The notes under the pieces were generated by a model. The model did not search any database, had not been told where the DNA came from, and saw only the letters and a program-made list of their open reading frames with translations. A DNA stretch of 49,052 bases from an uncultured Pirellula sp. (lineage in GTDB: Bacteria; Planctomycetota; Planctomycetia; Pirellulales; Pirellulaceae), in assembly GCA_903820735.1 (NCBI GenBank), contig CAIJIZ010000751.1, positions 1 through 49,052 of the forward strand. Reading direction: 5' to 3'. The position numbers and the translations under genes were made by a program. Position 1 is the stretch's first letter; every line of letters starts with the position of its first letter. Of the stretch, positions 41,955 to 49,052 are shown in pieces.

Positions 41955-42823
41955 TGGTCTGCAAGTCCTCGGATGATCATGATGACAGCCGGTCCCATGG
42001 TTACAACGAAGAGGGCCGGGAGGATGCAGATAACGGTTGGGATGAGAATTTTTGCGACGGCTTGTTGCGCCAAAGTTTCGGCAGCGTACATCCGTTTTTG
42101 CCGCATGGAAGCGGCGAAGACTTCCAAAGCATCGGCGAGGCTTGAACCATATCGCTCCGCTTGAATGATGACGGTTGACATGCTTCGGAGCTCTTCGAGA
42201 TCAAAGCGATCGGCGAAAGATCGCATGGAGTCACCTACGCCGCGTCCCATTCGGGTTTCTCGGTCAACGATCGCAAGTTCGAGGGCGAGTTCGGGGTGGG
42301 CGGTCGCGAGTTCTTGAGCGACTCGAGCGAGTGACGCGGGCAAGCTAACCCCGGCCTCGAGGCATATCCCGAGGATATCGAGTGCATCGGGAATCGCACG
42401 TCGGATGCATTGCTGCCGTTTTTTCTTGAGATTATCTAGGACGAAGGATGGGCCGATGATTCCAAAGACTCCGGTAAAGGCTGCAACGGCACCGGTGGTT
42501 TTGATGGGAATTGTCGTGAAGTAGGTAACGGCCAGGGCGACGGCAAAGGGGATTAGAAGCGATAGGACTTTGGTGACAGAAAGCCAGACAGATGCCTGTC
42601 GCCCGTAGAATCCGGCTTGGACAAGCCTAGCTCTCAGGCGGTCGTTTTTAGCATTTTTCTCAACACGTTTTTTGATGTTCGCTTGAAAAGAATCTGCTGT
42701 CGTCCCGGAACCTCCTTGTTCCGATTCGGAAGTGGCTTGTTGTTTGTTTCCGGTTAATAGATAGATAGTCCCGAGTGCGAGGACCGAGGCGATCAAGATC
42801 AATACGAGCGGGTTGAGGAGCAT
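41951..42823 (-). CDS. tadC: TadC inner-membrane platform protein
   Basis: A 290-residue type II secretion F-domain protein. Membrane segments lie at about 4-22 and 82-125 and again at the C-terminus (ILIPTVICILPALFVVTMGPAVIMII). The cytoplasmic F-domain contains RRAIPDALDILGICLEAGVSLPASLARVAQEL and RSFADRFDLEELRSMSTVIIQAERYGSSLADAL. With TadB it forms the platform for pilus polymerisation. Confidence 0.9.
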   Translation of the reverse strand: MLLNPLVLILIASVLALGTIYLLTGNKQQATSESEQGGSGTTADSFQANIKKRVEKNAKNDRLRARLVQAGFYGRQASVWLSVTKVLSLLIPFAVALAVTYFTTIPIKTTGAVAAFTGVFGIIGPSFVLDNLKKKRQQCIRRAIPDALDILGICLEAGVSLPASLARVAQELATAHPELALELAIVDRETRMGRGVGDSMRSFADRFDLEELRSMSTVIIQAERYGSSLADALEVFAASMRQKRMYAAETLAQQAVAKILIPTVICILPALFVVTMGPAVIMIIRGLADQ

Positions 42824-42859
42824 GGATATTCTATGGGGGAGGAGGCGTTTGTTGGGGGG

Positions 42860-43825
42860 TTATTGATCGAAGTTGATAATGCTTTGCATCCAGAGGAAAC
42901 CGACGAACATCCAGGCGATGGTGCCGAAGATCAAGAACTTGTAGTCTAAGAGTGGTCGCAGGTAGGTGGGGCTCAGGACGCTAAGGACGACAGCAAGTCC
43001 GATAGGCAGGGCGATTAGCATGTAGGCTTGCATTCGACCTTCGGCGGTCAAGGCCATGATTTTATGACGCATCCGTTCCCGATCGCGAATGACCAGGGAG
43101 AGTTTGTTCAGCAGGTTGGAAAGATTTCCACCAGCGGAAGAGTTGATTGTCAAGGCGACGACAAAGATTTTGACTTCTAGTACTCCTGTTCGGCGGGCAA
43201 GTTCTTTGAGAGCGGCTTCGGGGGTGAGTCCAAGGTTTTGTTGTTCCCAGCAGTAGGCGAATTCTTCTGCGATTGGCGAGGTGAATTCATCGGCGATAGC
43301 CCGCATCGCTTGGCTGACGGTTTGTCCTGAGCGAAGGACGCGTGAGAGCATTTCGTAGGCGTCAGGAAGTTGGCTTAGGAGTTTTTTCTGGCGTTGGTTT
43401 CGTTTTTGGTTTACATAGACAAATGGAATACTGCCTGTGGCTAATCCTACAACGATACCGATCAACGCGCTTGAGCTCAGCAGTCCAACGGCAGTACCGC
43501 TAACGACAACCAAGCACGCGGCGATGATGACGAAGGTTTCCGGTTTTACACCGACGATACCCGATTGAGCGACGGTAAGTTTCCATTTGCCCCACATGGT
43601 TGGGTTATCCATGTATTTAGATATTTGACTCACAGCTTTCTGCTGTGCTTCTTTGGCATCTATTTCCATCCGTGCGCGTTCGGCATTACGGAGGCGCATC
43701 TCTTCTTTTGCGATTTCGGTGTAATGGCGTTTTCGGTCTTCCATCAGCTCGATGAGCATAAGGTTTAGACCTGCGACGAGTGCGAATCCCGCGACAAAAG
43801 CCAAGCCGGCGAAGAAGTACAGCAT
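42860..43825 (-). CDS. tadB: TadB inner-membrane platform protein
   Basis: A 321-residue F-domain protein with N-terminal helices, a coiled stretch (REMRLRNAERARMEIDAKEAQQ) and the F-domain with LLSQLPDAYEMLSRVLRSGQTVSQAMRAIADEF, then NSSAGGNLSNLLNKLSLVIRDRERMRHKIMALTAEGRMQAY. The C-terminal helices end in WMQSIINFDQ. Gap of two bases to TadA and 36 to TadC. Confidence 0.9.
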   Translation of the reverse strand: MLYFFAGLAFVAGFALVAGLNLMLIELMEDRKRHYTEIAKEEMRLRNAERARMEIDAKEAQQKAVSQISKYMDNPTMWGKWKLTVAQSGIVGVKPETFVIIAACLVVVSGTAVGLLSSSALIGIVVGLATGSIPFVYVNQKRNQRQKKLLSQLPDAYEMLSRVLRSGQTVSQAMRAIADEFTSPIAEEFAYCWEQQNLGLTPEAALKELARRTGVLEVKIFVVALTINSSAGGNLSNLLNKLSLVIRDRERMRHKIMALTAEGRMQAYMLIALPIGLAVVLSVLSPTYLRPLLDYKFLIFGTIAWMFVGFLWMQSIINFDQ

Positions 43826-43827
43826 GC

Positions 43828-45312
43828 TTATACCCTTCCTTTGCAGTCCATAAGCATACGGCGTTCAAACAATTCGACAGGAACGTCGACACCGTATGCT
43901 TCTAACCGGGACAGTAGTACAGGGCGAATGCCGGTGGCCCAGAACTGGCCTTTGGTTACTTTTTGCTCGTTGAGACCCATCTGTTTGAATTCGAAAATAT
44001 CTTGCATGCTCAGCACATCCCCTTCCATGCCAGTGATTTCGGAGATGCGGGTAATTTTCCGAACACCACCTGGAAGTCGGTTGACTTGAACTACCATCTG
44101 GACGGCGGAAGCGACTTGTTTTCGGATAACCCATATGGGTAGGTCAAAGCCGGCCATACCGACCATCATTTCAAGTCGGCTTACGGCATCGCGGGAAGTA
44201 TTTGCGTGGATGGTCGTCAAGCTACCTTCGTGACCGGTATTCATCGCCTGCAGCATGTCTAAGGCTTCGGGGCCACGGCATTCTCCGATGATGATTCGAT
44301 CGGGGCGCATTCGAAGGGCGTTTTTCACTAAATCACGGGCGGTGACTGCCCCATTTCCTTCGACGTTTGCGACGCGTGTTTCCATGCGGACAACGTGGGG
44401 TTGTTGGAGTCTAAGCTCGGCGGCATCTTCGATGGTAGCGACCCGTTCGTACTCTGGGATGTAACCTGAGAGGCAATTGAGCAACGTAGTTTTACCGCTA
44501 CCGGTACCTCCTGAGACTAGCATATTGATCCGCGCCTTGACGCAAGCCGCGAGCAAGTGGACCATCTCCGGAGTAACGGATTGATTTGCGATCAAGCGAT
44601 CGGCGGTCAGGGGTTTCGAACCGAAACGCCTAATGGAAACCAGGGCTCCATCGAGAGCCAGAGGCGCAATCACAGCGTTTAGGCGGCTACCATCGGCAAG
44701 TCTTGCATCGACCATTGGAGTGGTTTCATCAATGCGCCGTCCGACATCTCCAACGATCCGCTGGATGATTTGAACGAGATGTTCATCATTGTGGAAAATG
44801 ATGGGTGTTCTGAGCATTTGACCTTGTCGCTCAACATAGACGGTTTTCGGCCCGTTGATCATGATGTCAGAGACGAATGGGTCAGCGCGCAGGGCCTCGA
44901 GCGGTCCGAGACCAAAGACTTCATCAAGCACTTCTTGGATCAGCGACTCGCGGCTGATTTGTAGTCCTTCAAGGTTTTCCGATGCGCAAATGAACTCTGT
45001 TTGCCTGCGGACTTCGAGTCGAAGGGTTTCAGAGTTCCAACGAGCCATGGAACCAACATCCAGGTCGGTGATAACCTTCTGGTGCAGTTGTCTTTTGAGG
45101 GCTACTAGCTTTGGATTTGCTTTCGGCTCCAAGGATTTGAGCCATGCCGTGGGGTCTTCGAGGCTCGTAGGAGCGGTCGATGTACTGGTTGCTGAAGGTA
45201 GAGCGGCGGCCCCCTGTGACGCTTCAAGTGCAGCGTTCTTGGCGGAAGCGTCTGGGTTGGGGGTTATCGTGTCACTCTTCGGGGGTTTTCCGTTTGTTTT
45301 AAACCAATTCAT
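43828..45312 (-). CDS. tadA: Pilus assembly ATPase TadA/CpaF
   Basis: A 494-residue secretion-ATPase. The N-terminal domain (about 70-240) includes [23 protein letters not shown]. Walker A is GGTGSGKTT (268-276), an Asp box is [10 protein letters not shown], and Walker B is [15 protein letters not shown] (337-350) with the conserved His box [11 protein letters not shown]. It powers Flp pilin polymerisation or secretion. CpaB2 lies 31 bases upstream, and tadB, tadC and onward follow downstream. No TadZ/CpaE gene is present between these. Confidence 0.96.
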   Translation of the reverse strand: MNWFKTNGKPPKSDTITPNPDASAKNAALEASQGAAALPSATSTSTAPTSLEDPTAWLKSLEPKANPKLVALKRQLHQKVITDLDVGSMARWNSETLRLEVRRQTEFICASENLEGLQISRESLIQEVLDEVFGLGPLEALRADPFVSDIMINGPKTVYVERQGQMLRTPIIFHNDEHLVQIIQRIVGDVGRRIDETTPMVDARLADGSRLNAVIAPLALDGALVSIRRFGSKPLTADRLIANQSVTPEMVHLLAACVKARINMLVSGGTGSGKTTLLNCLSGYIPEYERVATIEDAAELRLQQPHVVRMETRVANVEGNGAVTARDLVKNALRMRPDRIIIGECRGPEALDMLQAMNTGHEGSLTTIHANTSRDAVSRLEMMVGMAGFDLPIWVIRKQVASAVQMVVQVNRLPGGVRKITRISEITGMEGDVLSMQDIFEFKQMGLNEQKVTKGQFWATGIRPVLLSRLEAYGVDVPVELFERRMLMDCKGRV

Positions 45313-45343
45313 CGACTTATTGATCTATCTGTAGGCTAACTAG

Positions 45344-46240
45344 CTACTTCGACTGGACTTGGATGGGAACCACGCCAGCGGAGGAACCTCGAAGGGTTCG
45401 GATCGCGGAGTGTTTGGTAGGTGGGCTGTTGGGTGCCGAAAGACTTGCGAGCATCCAGGATACTTCTTGCATTACCTTCGGATCGTCCGTTGTATAAGAG
45501 TTTACCGATGCGGCTTCGTCATGCAATTCGGAGTCGAGCAAATCGGTATCTTGAACGATACCTTGATCTTCAGGGCTTCGCAGGGAAAGTGAGAGGGTAC
45601 CTTCTTTTTGTCCAAGGCTAAGAACCGAGGCATCGCGAGGCGTAACGAGCAGGGTTACCGAAGAGGGCTTTGAATCTCCCTTGTCAGCCGTTCCGGTGCT
45701 TGGGCGAGCGGCGGTGCTCTCGACGGTTCGGTCGATAGCGAGGACTTCGACATTTTGTACCAACGTCTCGGTAGTACCCTCTTCTGTGCTGCTGCCGTTT
45801 CGGGTTACTCGGGTTAGAAGAACGTCGACGTGGTCTCCGACGTTAAGCAGACCAGAGACGCGGTCCGCAGCGGTCACCGCGGTGATGCTTTTTGCGCGCA
45901 GTCCGCTTGGGATGGTGGTAGCAAAACCGGCTTTCACACCCGCTTCAGCCAACTTCGTTTTCAAGACGAATTCCCCTTCGATGATGGATAGCTTGGCAAC
46001 CCTTCCGATGATTTCCTCTGCGGATCTAGCCATGGATTCGTGAACAAGGCTGCTTGGGATCCGTCGTGCTTCGATGTCTTCTTCGCGCAATTGGTAGCCT
46101 CTACCGACTACTTTTTTCGCCATGTAGACGGTAGCAATCTCTTTTTGGGCTTGGTTTGCTCGCATCTGTGTAATCCCGATGATAGCAGAAGCGCCGCTCA
46201 TAACTGCAAAAAACAAGACCAGCCAAGTTCTTGGACTCAT
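45344..46240 (-). CDS. cpaB: Flp pilus assembly protein CpaB, second copy
   Basis: A 298-residue protein nearly identical to the 37021-38049 copy through residue 225 (TDLLDSELHDE). Its C-terminus is shorter because it lacks the Ser-rich insert. It shares the SAF domain, the membrane helix and the leader inverted repeat. It is the likely first gene of the long tad operon, 31 bases before tadA. Confidence 0.93.
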   Translation of the reverse strand: MSPRTWLVLFFAVMSGASAIIGITQMRANQAQKEIATVYMAKKVVGRGYQLREEDIEARRIPSSLVHESMARSAEEIIGRVAKLSIIEGEFVLKTKLAEAGVKAGFATTIPSGLRAKSITAVTAADRVSGLLNVGDHVDVLLTRVTRNGSSTEEGTTETLVQNVEVLAIDRTVESTAARPSTGTADKGDSKPSSVTLLVTPRDASVLSLGQKEGTLSLSLRSPEDQGIVQDTDLLDSELHDEAASVNSYTTDDPKVMQEVSWMLASLSAPNSPPTKHSAIRTLRGSSAGVVPIQVQSK

Positions 46241-46332
46241 ACTTCACCAAATCTAGTAAAACGCAATTTGTGTTGAGCAAGGAAAGCCCTTGCCGTTTTT
46301 ACAAAGGAATTGAAACCAGCAACGGCTAGCTT

Positions 46333-46368
46333 CAATAAAACAGCGACCGACATCTGCGGTCGATCGCT
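46333..46368 (-). terminator. Intrinsic terminator after flp2
   Basis: A homologue of the flp1 terminator: AGCGATCGACC hairpin followed by GTTTTATTG on the minus strand. The T-tract is broken by one G. Confidence 0.75.
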
Positions 46369-46439
46369 CATGAGATCGGTGAGTTGGCCAGGGAGCGGGC
46401 AGGAATACTCCACGGACCATGCTGAAGACCGCGGGGGGG

Positions 46440-46634
46440 TTACAGCGCGTTGCTTGCGTCGGTGAACATCGACGACAGAGCGGTACCCAACGCAGTTACC
46501 GCGAGGATAGCGGCGATAGCGACAAGGCCGACGAGCAAGCCGTACTCGAGCATGGTAGCTCCACGTTGATCACGGACGAAACGAGCGGCTACTTTGGTCA
46601 AAACTGAAACGAACATAATCTGAAACTCCTGCAA
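46440..46634 (-). CDS. flp: Flp/Fap-type pilin subunit, copy 2
   Basis: A 64-residue prepilin differing from copy 1 in only four residues (leader F and V, mature L and T). Cleavage site G|ATMLEYGLL present. It has its own sigma54-type promoter (46708-46723) and a terminator. Confidence 0.95.
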   Translation of the reverse strand: MQEFQIMFVSVLTKVAARFVRDQRGATMLEYGLLVGLVAIAAILAVTALGTALSSMFTDASNAL

Positions 46635-46707
46635 CTAAAAATCTTGTTGACTCGTGCGCTTGAACCGGTTGGTCAGCAGTTCACTTGTCCCGATGCAGAG
46701 GAGTAAT

Positions 46708-46723
46708 AGCGAAGGGCGTGCCA
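46708..46723 (-). promoter_or_regulatory. Sigma54-type (-24/-12) promoter of flp2
   Basis: Identical to the flp1 promoter, TGGCACGCCCTTCGCT, 74 bases before the flp2 start. Confidence 0.8.
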
Positions 46724-46887
46724 TTTGGGAGTTTATTTAAAAAAAAGACTTCGGAATTGTTTTGACTTGAGTTTTCTTCCGAGCTAAGCAATGAAAATCA
46801 AGCGATCTGTGGATAGAGTATTATTACGGTGCTCGCTTGGGAGTTGGGGGGGGCGATGTCTGGGTGTTGTTGCTGTCTGGATTTGCG

Positions 46888-46905
46888 ACGAGTGGTCTCG
46901 TTTGT
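46888..46905 (-). promoter_or_regulatory. Candidate enhancer (UAS) of flp2
   Basis: Same ACGAG-N4-CTCGT inverted repeat and GTCTCGTTTGT 11-mer (46895-46905) as upstream of flp1. It lies about 172 bases upstream of the -24 element. Confidence 0.5.
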
Positions 46906-47088
46906 GGAAAATGATTCGAGGATCGCTGGGGCTTGTGATCGGAGGCAGCGATAGTTTCCGCAATTTACGGCGATTGCTATTTGAGGTCGCATTGCAGGGG
47001 CGATCGATTCGATGCGAAGGAACGGGGGGCGTTGGCGTCATCAGGCAATCGATCTAGCAACTCGCCTGTGCGAGAATTCGTCCGCGTT

Positions 47089-47123
47089 AATAAAAAAGCG
47101 ACCGACAATTACTGTCGGTCGCT
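47089..47123 (-). terminator. Intrinsic terminator after flp3
   Basis: A perfect 11-bp stem AGCGACCGACA/TGTCGGTCGCT (47097-47123) followed by TTTTTTATTAA on the minus strand. Confidence 0.88.
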
Positions 47124-47194
47124 TCACTGCGTATTCGGATTAGCGGACGGGCTTACGGCGGGCATTGCTTTGCCCTGCTAAACACGGAGCGGTC

Positions 47195-47389
47195 TTACAG
47201 TTGGCTGGCCGCGCCACTGAACATCGACGACAGTGCGCTACCCATGGCGGTAACGGCAATGATGGCAGCGATGGCAACAAGACCTACGAGCAAGCCGTAC
47301 TCAAGCATGGTTGCTCCGCGTTGATCACGAACGAAGCGGGATACTACTTTGGTCAAAACTGAAACGAACATGTTCTGCAACTCCTGCAA
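47195..47389 (-). CDS. flp: Flp/Fap-type pilin subunit, copy 3
   Basis: A 64-residue prepilin more diverged from copies 1 and 2 at the C-terminus (MFSGAASQL). The leader and G|ATMLEYGLLVG core are conserved. It has its own promoter with a weaker -24 match and a strong terminator. It lies next to the sigma54 activator gene. Confidence 0.94.
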   Translation of the reverse strand: MQELQNMFVSVLTKVVSRFVRDQRGATMLEYGLLVGLVAIAAIIAVTAMGSALSSMFSGAASQL

Positions 47390-47464
47390 CTAAAAATCTT
47401 TCCGACTTGTGCGCTTGAGCCAACTGGTCAGCGATTCACTTGTCCCGATACCTCATGTTGTAGG

Positions 47465-47480
47465 TGCGAAGTTCGTACCG
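47465..47480 (-). promoter_or_regulatory. Sigma54-type promoter of flp3 (weaker match)
   Basis: Minus strand CGGTACGAACTTCGCA keeps GG at -24 and GC at -12 with the right spacing; two changes fall in the -24 element. It lies 76 bases before flp3. Confidence 0.6.
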
Positions 47481-47675
47481 TTCAGGAGATTATTTGGGAA
47501 AAAGATATCGGATTTCTTTTGACGAACGGTTGGATGCAAACTAGGGCAATGAAATTATAGGAATAGGCTGTTGGAGCAGTTTTACTGCTGATTGAAGCTG
47601 GCCAGGTTTTTCACAGTAAGCAAGCTTTCGGGCGCCCTGCCATAGGGGTTGGGTATCCCGATTTGAGATTCCCCA

Positions 47676-47686
47676 GTCTCGTTTGT
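47676..47686 (-). promoter_or_regulatory. Candidate enhancer (UAS) of flp3
   Basis: The 11-mer GTCTCGTTTGT occurs about 196 bases upstream of the -24 element, like those before flp1 and flp2. The left arm of the inverted repeat is not conserved. Confidence 0.45.
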
Positions 47687-47711
47687 AGACGATGGCTGAG
47701 TTCGCGTGGTG

Positions 47712-49052
47712 TTAAATCTCTTTTTTGGACAAAGCATCGAACGGGTGGGGGAGGTGCAACGCTGGGAGGTGACCTTTTTCAAGTTTGCGATAAAGTGTTG
47801 CTCGGGCCATTCCTAAAAGTTCTGCGGCCGCGGGAATGTTTCCATTAGTGCGGGAGAGTGCTTCTTGAATTAATCGTTGTTCCCAAACGGTGACATCGAG
47901 CGTATCGTAAATTGACGTGTTAACGGACTGCCCTGGTATATCAAAAGCAGTAGAATTACTCGCGTTGGAATGGGGCTTGTCGATTCGAGTGATAGGGCCT
48001 GGAGTTTGGCTTAAGGTTCCGATGTCGCGAAGAGATAGGTCGTTGGGAGTGATCAAGAATCCGTCTGCAAGGACCACCGCACTTTCAATGACATTTCTAA
48101 GTTGCCGTACGTTCCCTGGCCAGCTATATGCTCGCAACGCATCCATCGCTTCCGAACTGATCCCAAGGTGTTCCCGATCATGCTGTAATCGGAATTGCTC
48201 AAAGTAATGTTGCGCTAGCAACTCAATGTCGGTAGTTCTCATACGAAGTGGAGGTATATCTACCTCAAAGGTGCTTAGTCTGTAGTACAGGTCCTCCCGA
48301 AATTTCTTTGCAACAACGAATTCCCTTAGGTCACGATTCGTTGCGGAAACAACCCGAACATCCACTTTGATTTCGCGAGTGGCACCGACGGGAAGAAACG
48401 GATGGCCTTCGAGAATCCGTAGTAGCTTTGCTTGGCCATCTAAGTTGAGTTCGCCGACTTCATCGAGGAACAAGGTTCCATGATTTGCTTGCTGGAAGTA
48501 ACCGATGTGATCTCGATCTGCTCCGGTAAAGGCACCTTTGACGTGCCCGAATAGTTGGCTTTCGATCAGTTCGCTCGGGATTGCCGCGCAATTGACGCTG
48601 AGCATCGGTTTGGCGACACGAGGAGAATTGCGATGAATTGCTTTCGAGACGAGTTCTTTTCCGACACCGCTTTCTCCACGCACGAGAATACCACCCGATG
48701 CTTTAGCGATTCGAGTGATTCTCCTTTTCAGTTCACGCATCGCATTGCTGGTACCAAGCAACTCAGAGAAATCTCCTTCGATTTCCTGGGTGGAAGGTGT
48801 TTTTGCGAGTTCAGATGTTCCGTTGGTCTCAGGTGTCTCAAATCGTTTATCGACGAGTCCGCGACCGAATACTAGATCGGCGAACTCCATGGATTTCAAG
48901 GAGTTGTCGAAACACGCTTCCGTATCTCCGAATCGAAGTCTCGTTCCGTTGAGCAGCACCGCGCAGTCCGTCTTCGATCCGTTGACCCAAATACCACTGC
49001 CTGTATCGCAGGCAAAAGCCCACCACAAACCCTCTCGATACAGTAGCTTTGC
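47712..49052 (-). CDS. Sigma54-dependent activator with FHA-like N-terminus (partial)
   Basis: At least 446 residues; the frame runs off the window edge, so the N-terminus is missing. The remaining N-terminal piece (D.GSGIWVNGS, then LNGTRLRFGDTEACF) fits an FHA domain. The AAA+ centre has Walker A GESGVGKE and the GAFTGAD sigma54-contact loop. LFLDEVGELNLDGQAKLLRILE is the Walker B region. The C-terminal Fis-type HTH is NGNIPAAAELLGMARATLYRKLEKG. It probably senses a phosphorylated partner through FHA and drives the flp promoters. A TTG at 49028 is internal to this frame, not its start. Confidence 0.88.
   Translation of the reverse strand, partial: AKLLYREGLWWAFACDTGSGIWVNGSKTDCAVLLNGTRLRFGDTEACFDNSLKSMEFADLVFGRGLVDKRFETPETNGTSELAKTPSTQEIEGDFSELLGTSNAMRELKRRITRIAKASGGILVRGESGVGKELVSKAIHRNSPRVAKPMLSVNCAAIPSELIESQLFGHVKGAFTGADRDHIGYFQQANHGTLFLDEVGELNLDGQAKLLRILEGHPFLPVGATREIKVDVRVVSATNRDLREFVVAKKFREDLYYRLSTFEVDIPPLRMRTTDIELLAQHYFEQFRLQHDREHLGISSEAMDALRAYSWPGNVRQLRNVIESAVVLADGFLITPNDLSLRDIGTLSQTPGPITRIDKPHSNASNSTAFDIPGQSVNTSIYDTLDVTVWEQRLIQEALSRTNGNIPAAAELLGMARATLYRKLEKGHLPALHLPHPFDALSKKEI

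Overview
The window looks like a chromosomal segment of a planctomycete, most likely of the Pirellulaceae. Three things point there: a four-gene DUF1549/DUF1553, DUF1501, pre-peptidase and WD40 operon with haem-type CxxCH motifs; an ECF sigma factor overlapping a Ser/Thr kinase; and lineage-typical families (TIGR03067, DUF2924, Uma2). This is inferred from gene content alone.

Layout. (1) 146-7472: a glutaminase, a translationally overlapping LRR/membrane pair, a translationally coupled pair of AAA-type ATPases, mobile-element debris, and two small membrane-anchored proteins. (2) 8073-14381, minus strand: the c-type cytochrome-like/sulfatase-fold operon, whose last three genes overlap by 4 bases. 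(3) 14660-22612: an SGNH hydrolase and a FadR-type GntR regulator, divergent from a three-gene operon of two CehA/McbA-like metallohydrolases and a lipoprotein. A 28-bp near-perfect palindrome lies between the two transcription units. (4) 22613-33128: an accessory, partly decayed region ending exactly at the 3' end of a tRNA-Arg gene (33129-33202). It holds Uma2, an HNH nuclease wreck, a ParB-like HTH fragment, a DUF2924-SNF2 helicase chimera, a possible SUKH-like gene, a TIGR03067 protein, the ECF/kinase operon, and repeated copies of a module that carries the tRNA 3' end. (5) 33443-49052: a nearly complete Tad/Flp pilus locus. It has a secretin, accessory proteins, CpaB (two copies), three Flp pilins, a prepilin peptidase, TadG, two TadE-type proteins, TadC, TadB and TadA, and ends in a partial FHA-sigma54 activator.

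The most interesting signal is in the Tad region. All three Flp pilin genes have a -24/-12 (sigma54-type) promoter and a shared 11-base motif 172-196 bp further upstream. The adjacent activator gene carries the GAFTGA sigma54-contact motif. Each pilin gene also ends in its own hairpin-T-tract terminator. Together these suggest a dedicated sigma54/FHA switch for pilin expression. A flp-cpaB unit of about 1.6-1.7 kb is directly duplicated on both sides of the tad core.

All family assignments come from reading motifs in the translated sequence. No database search was possible.
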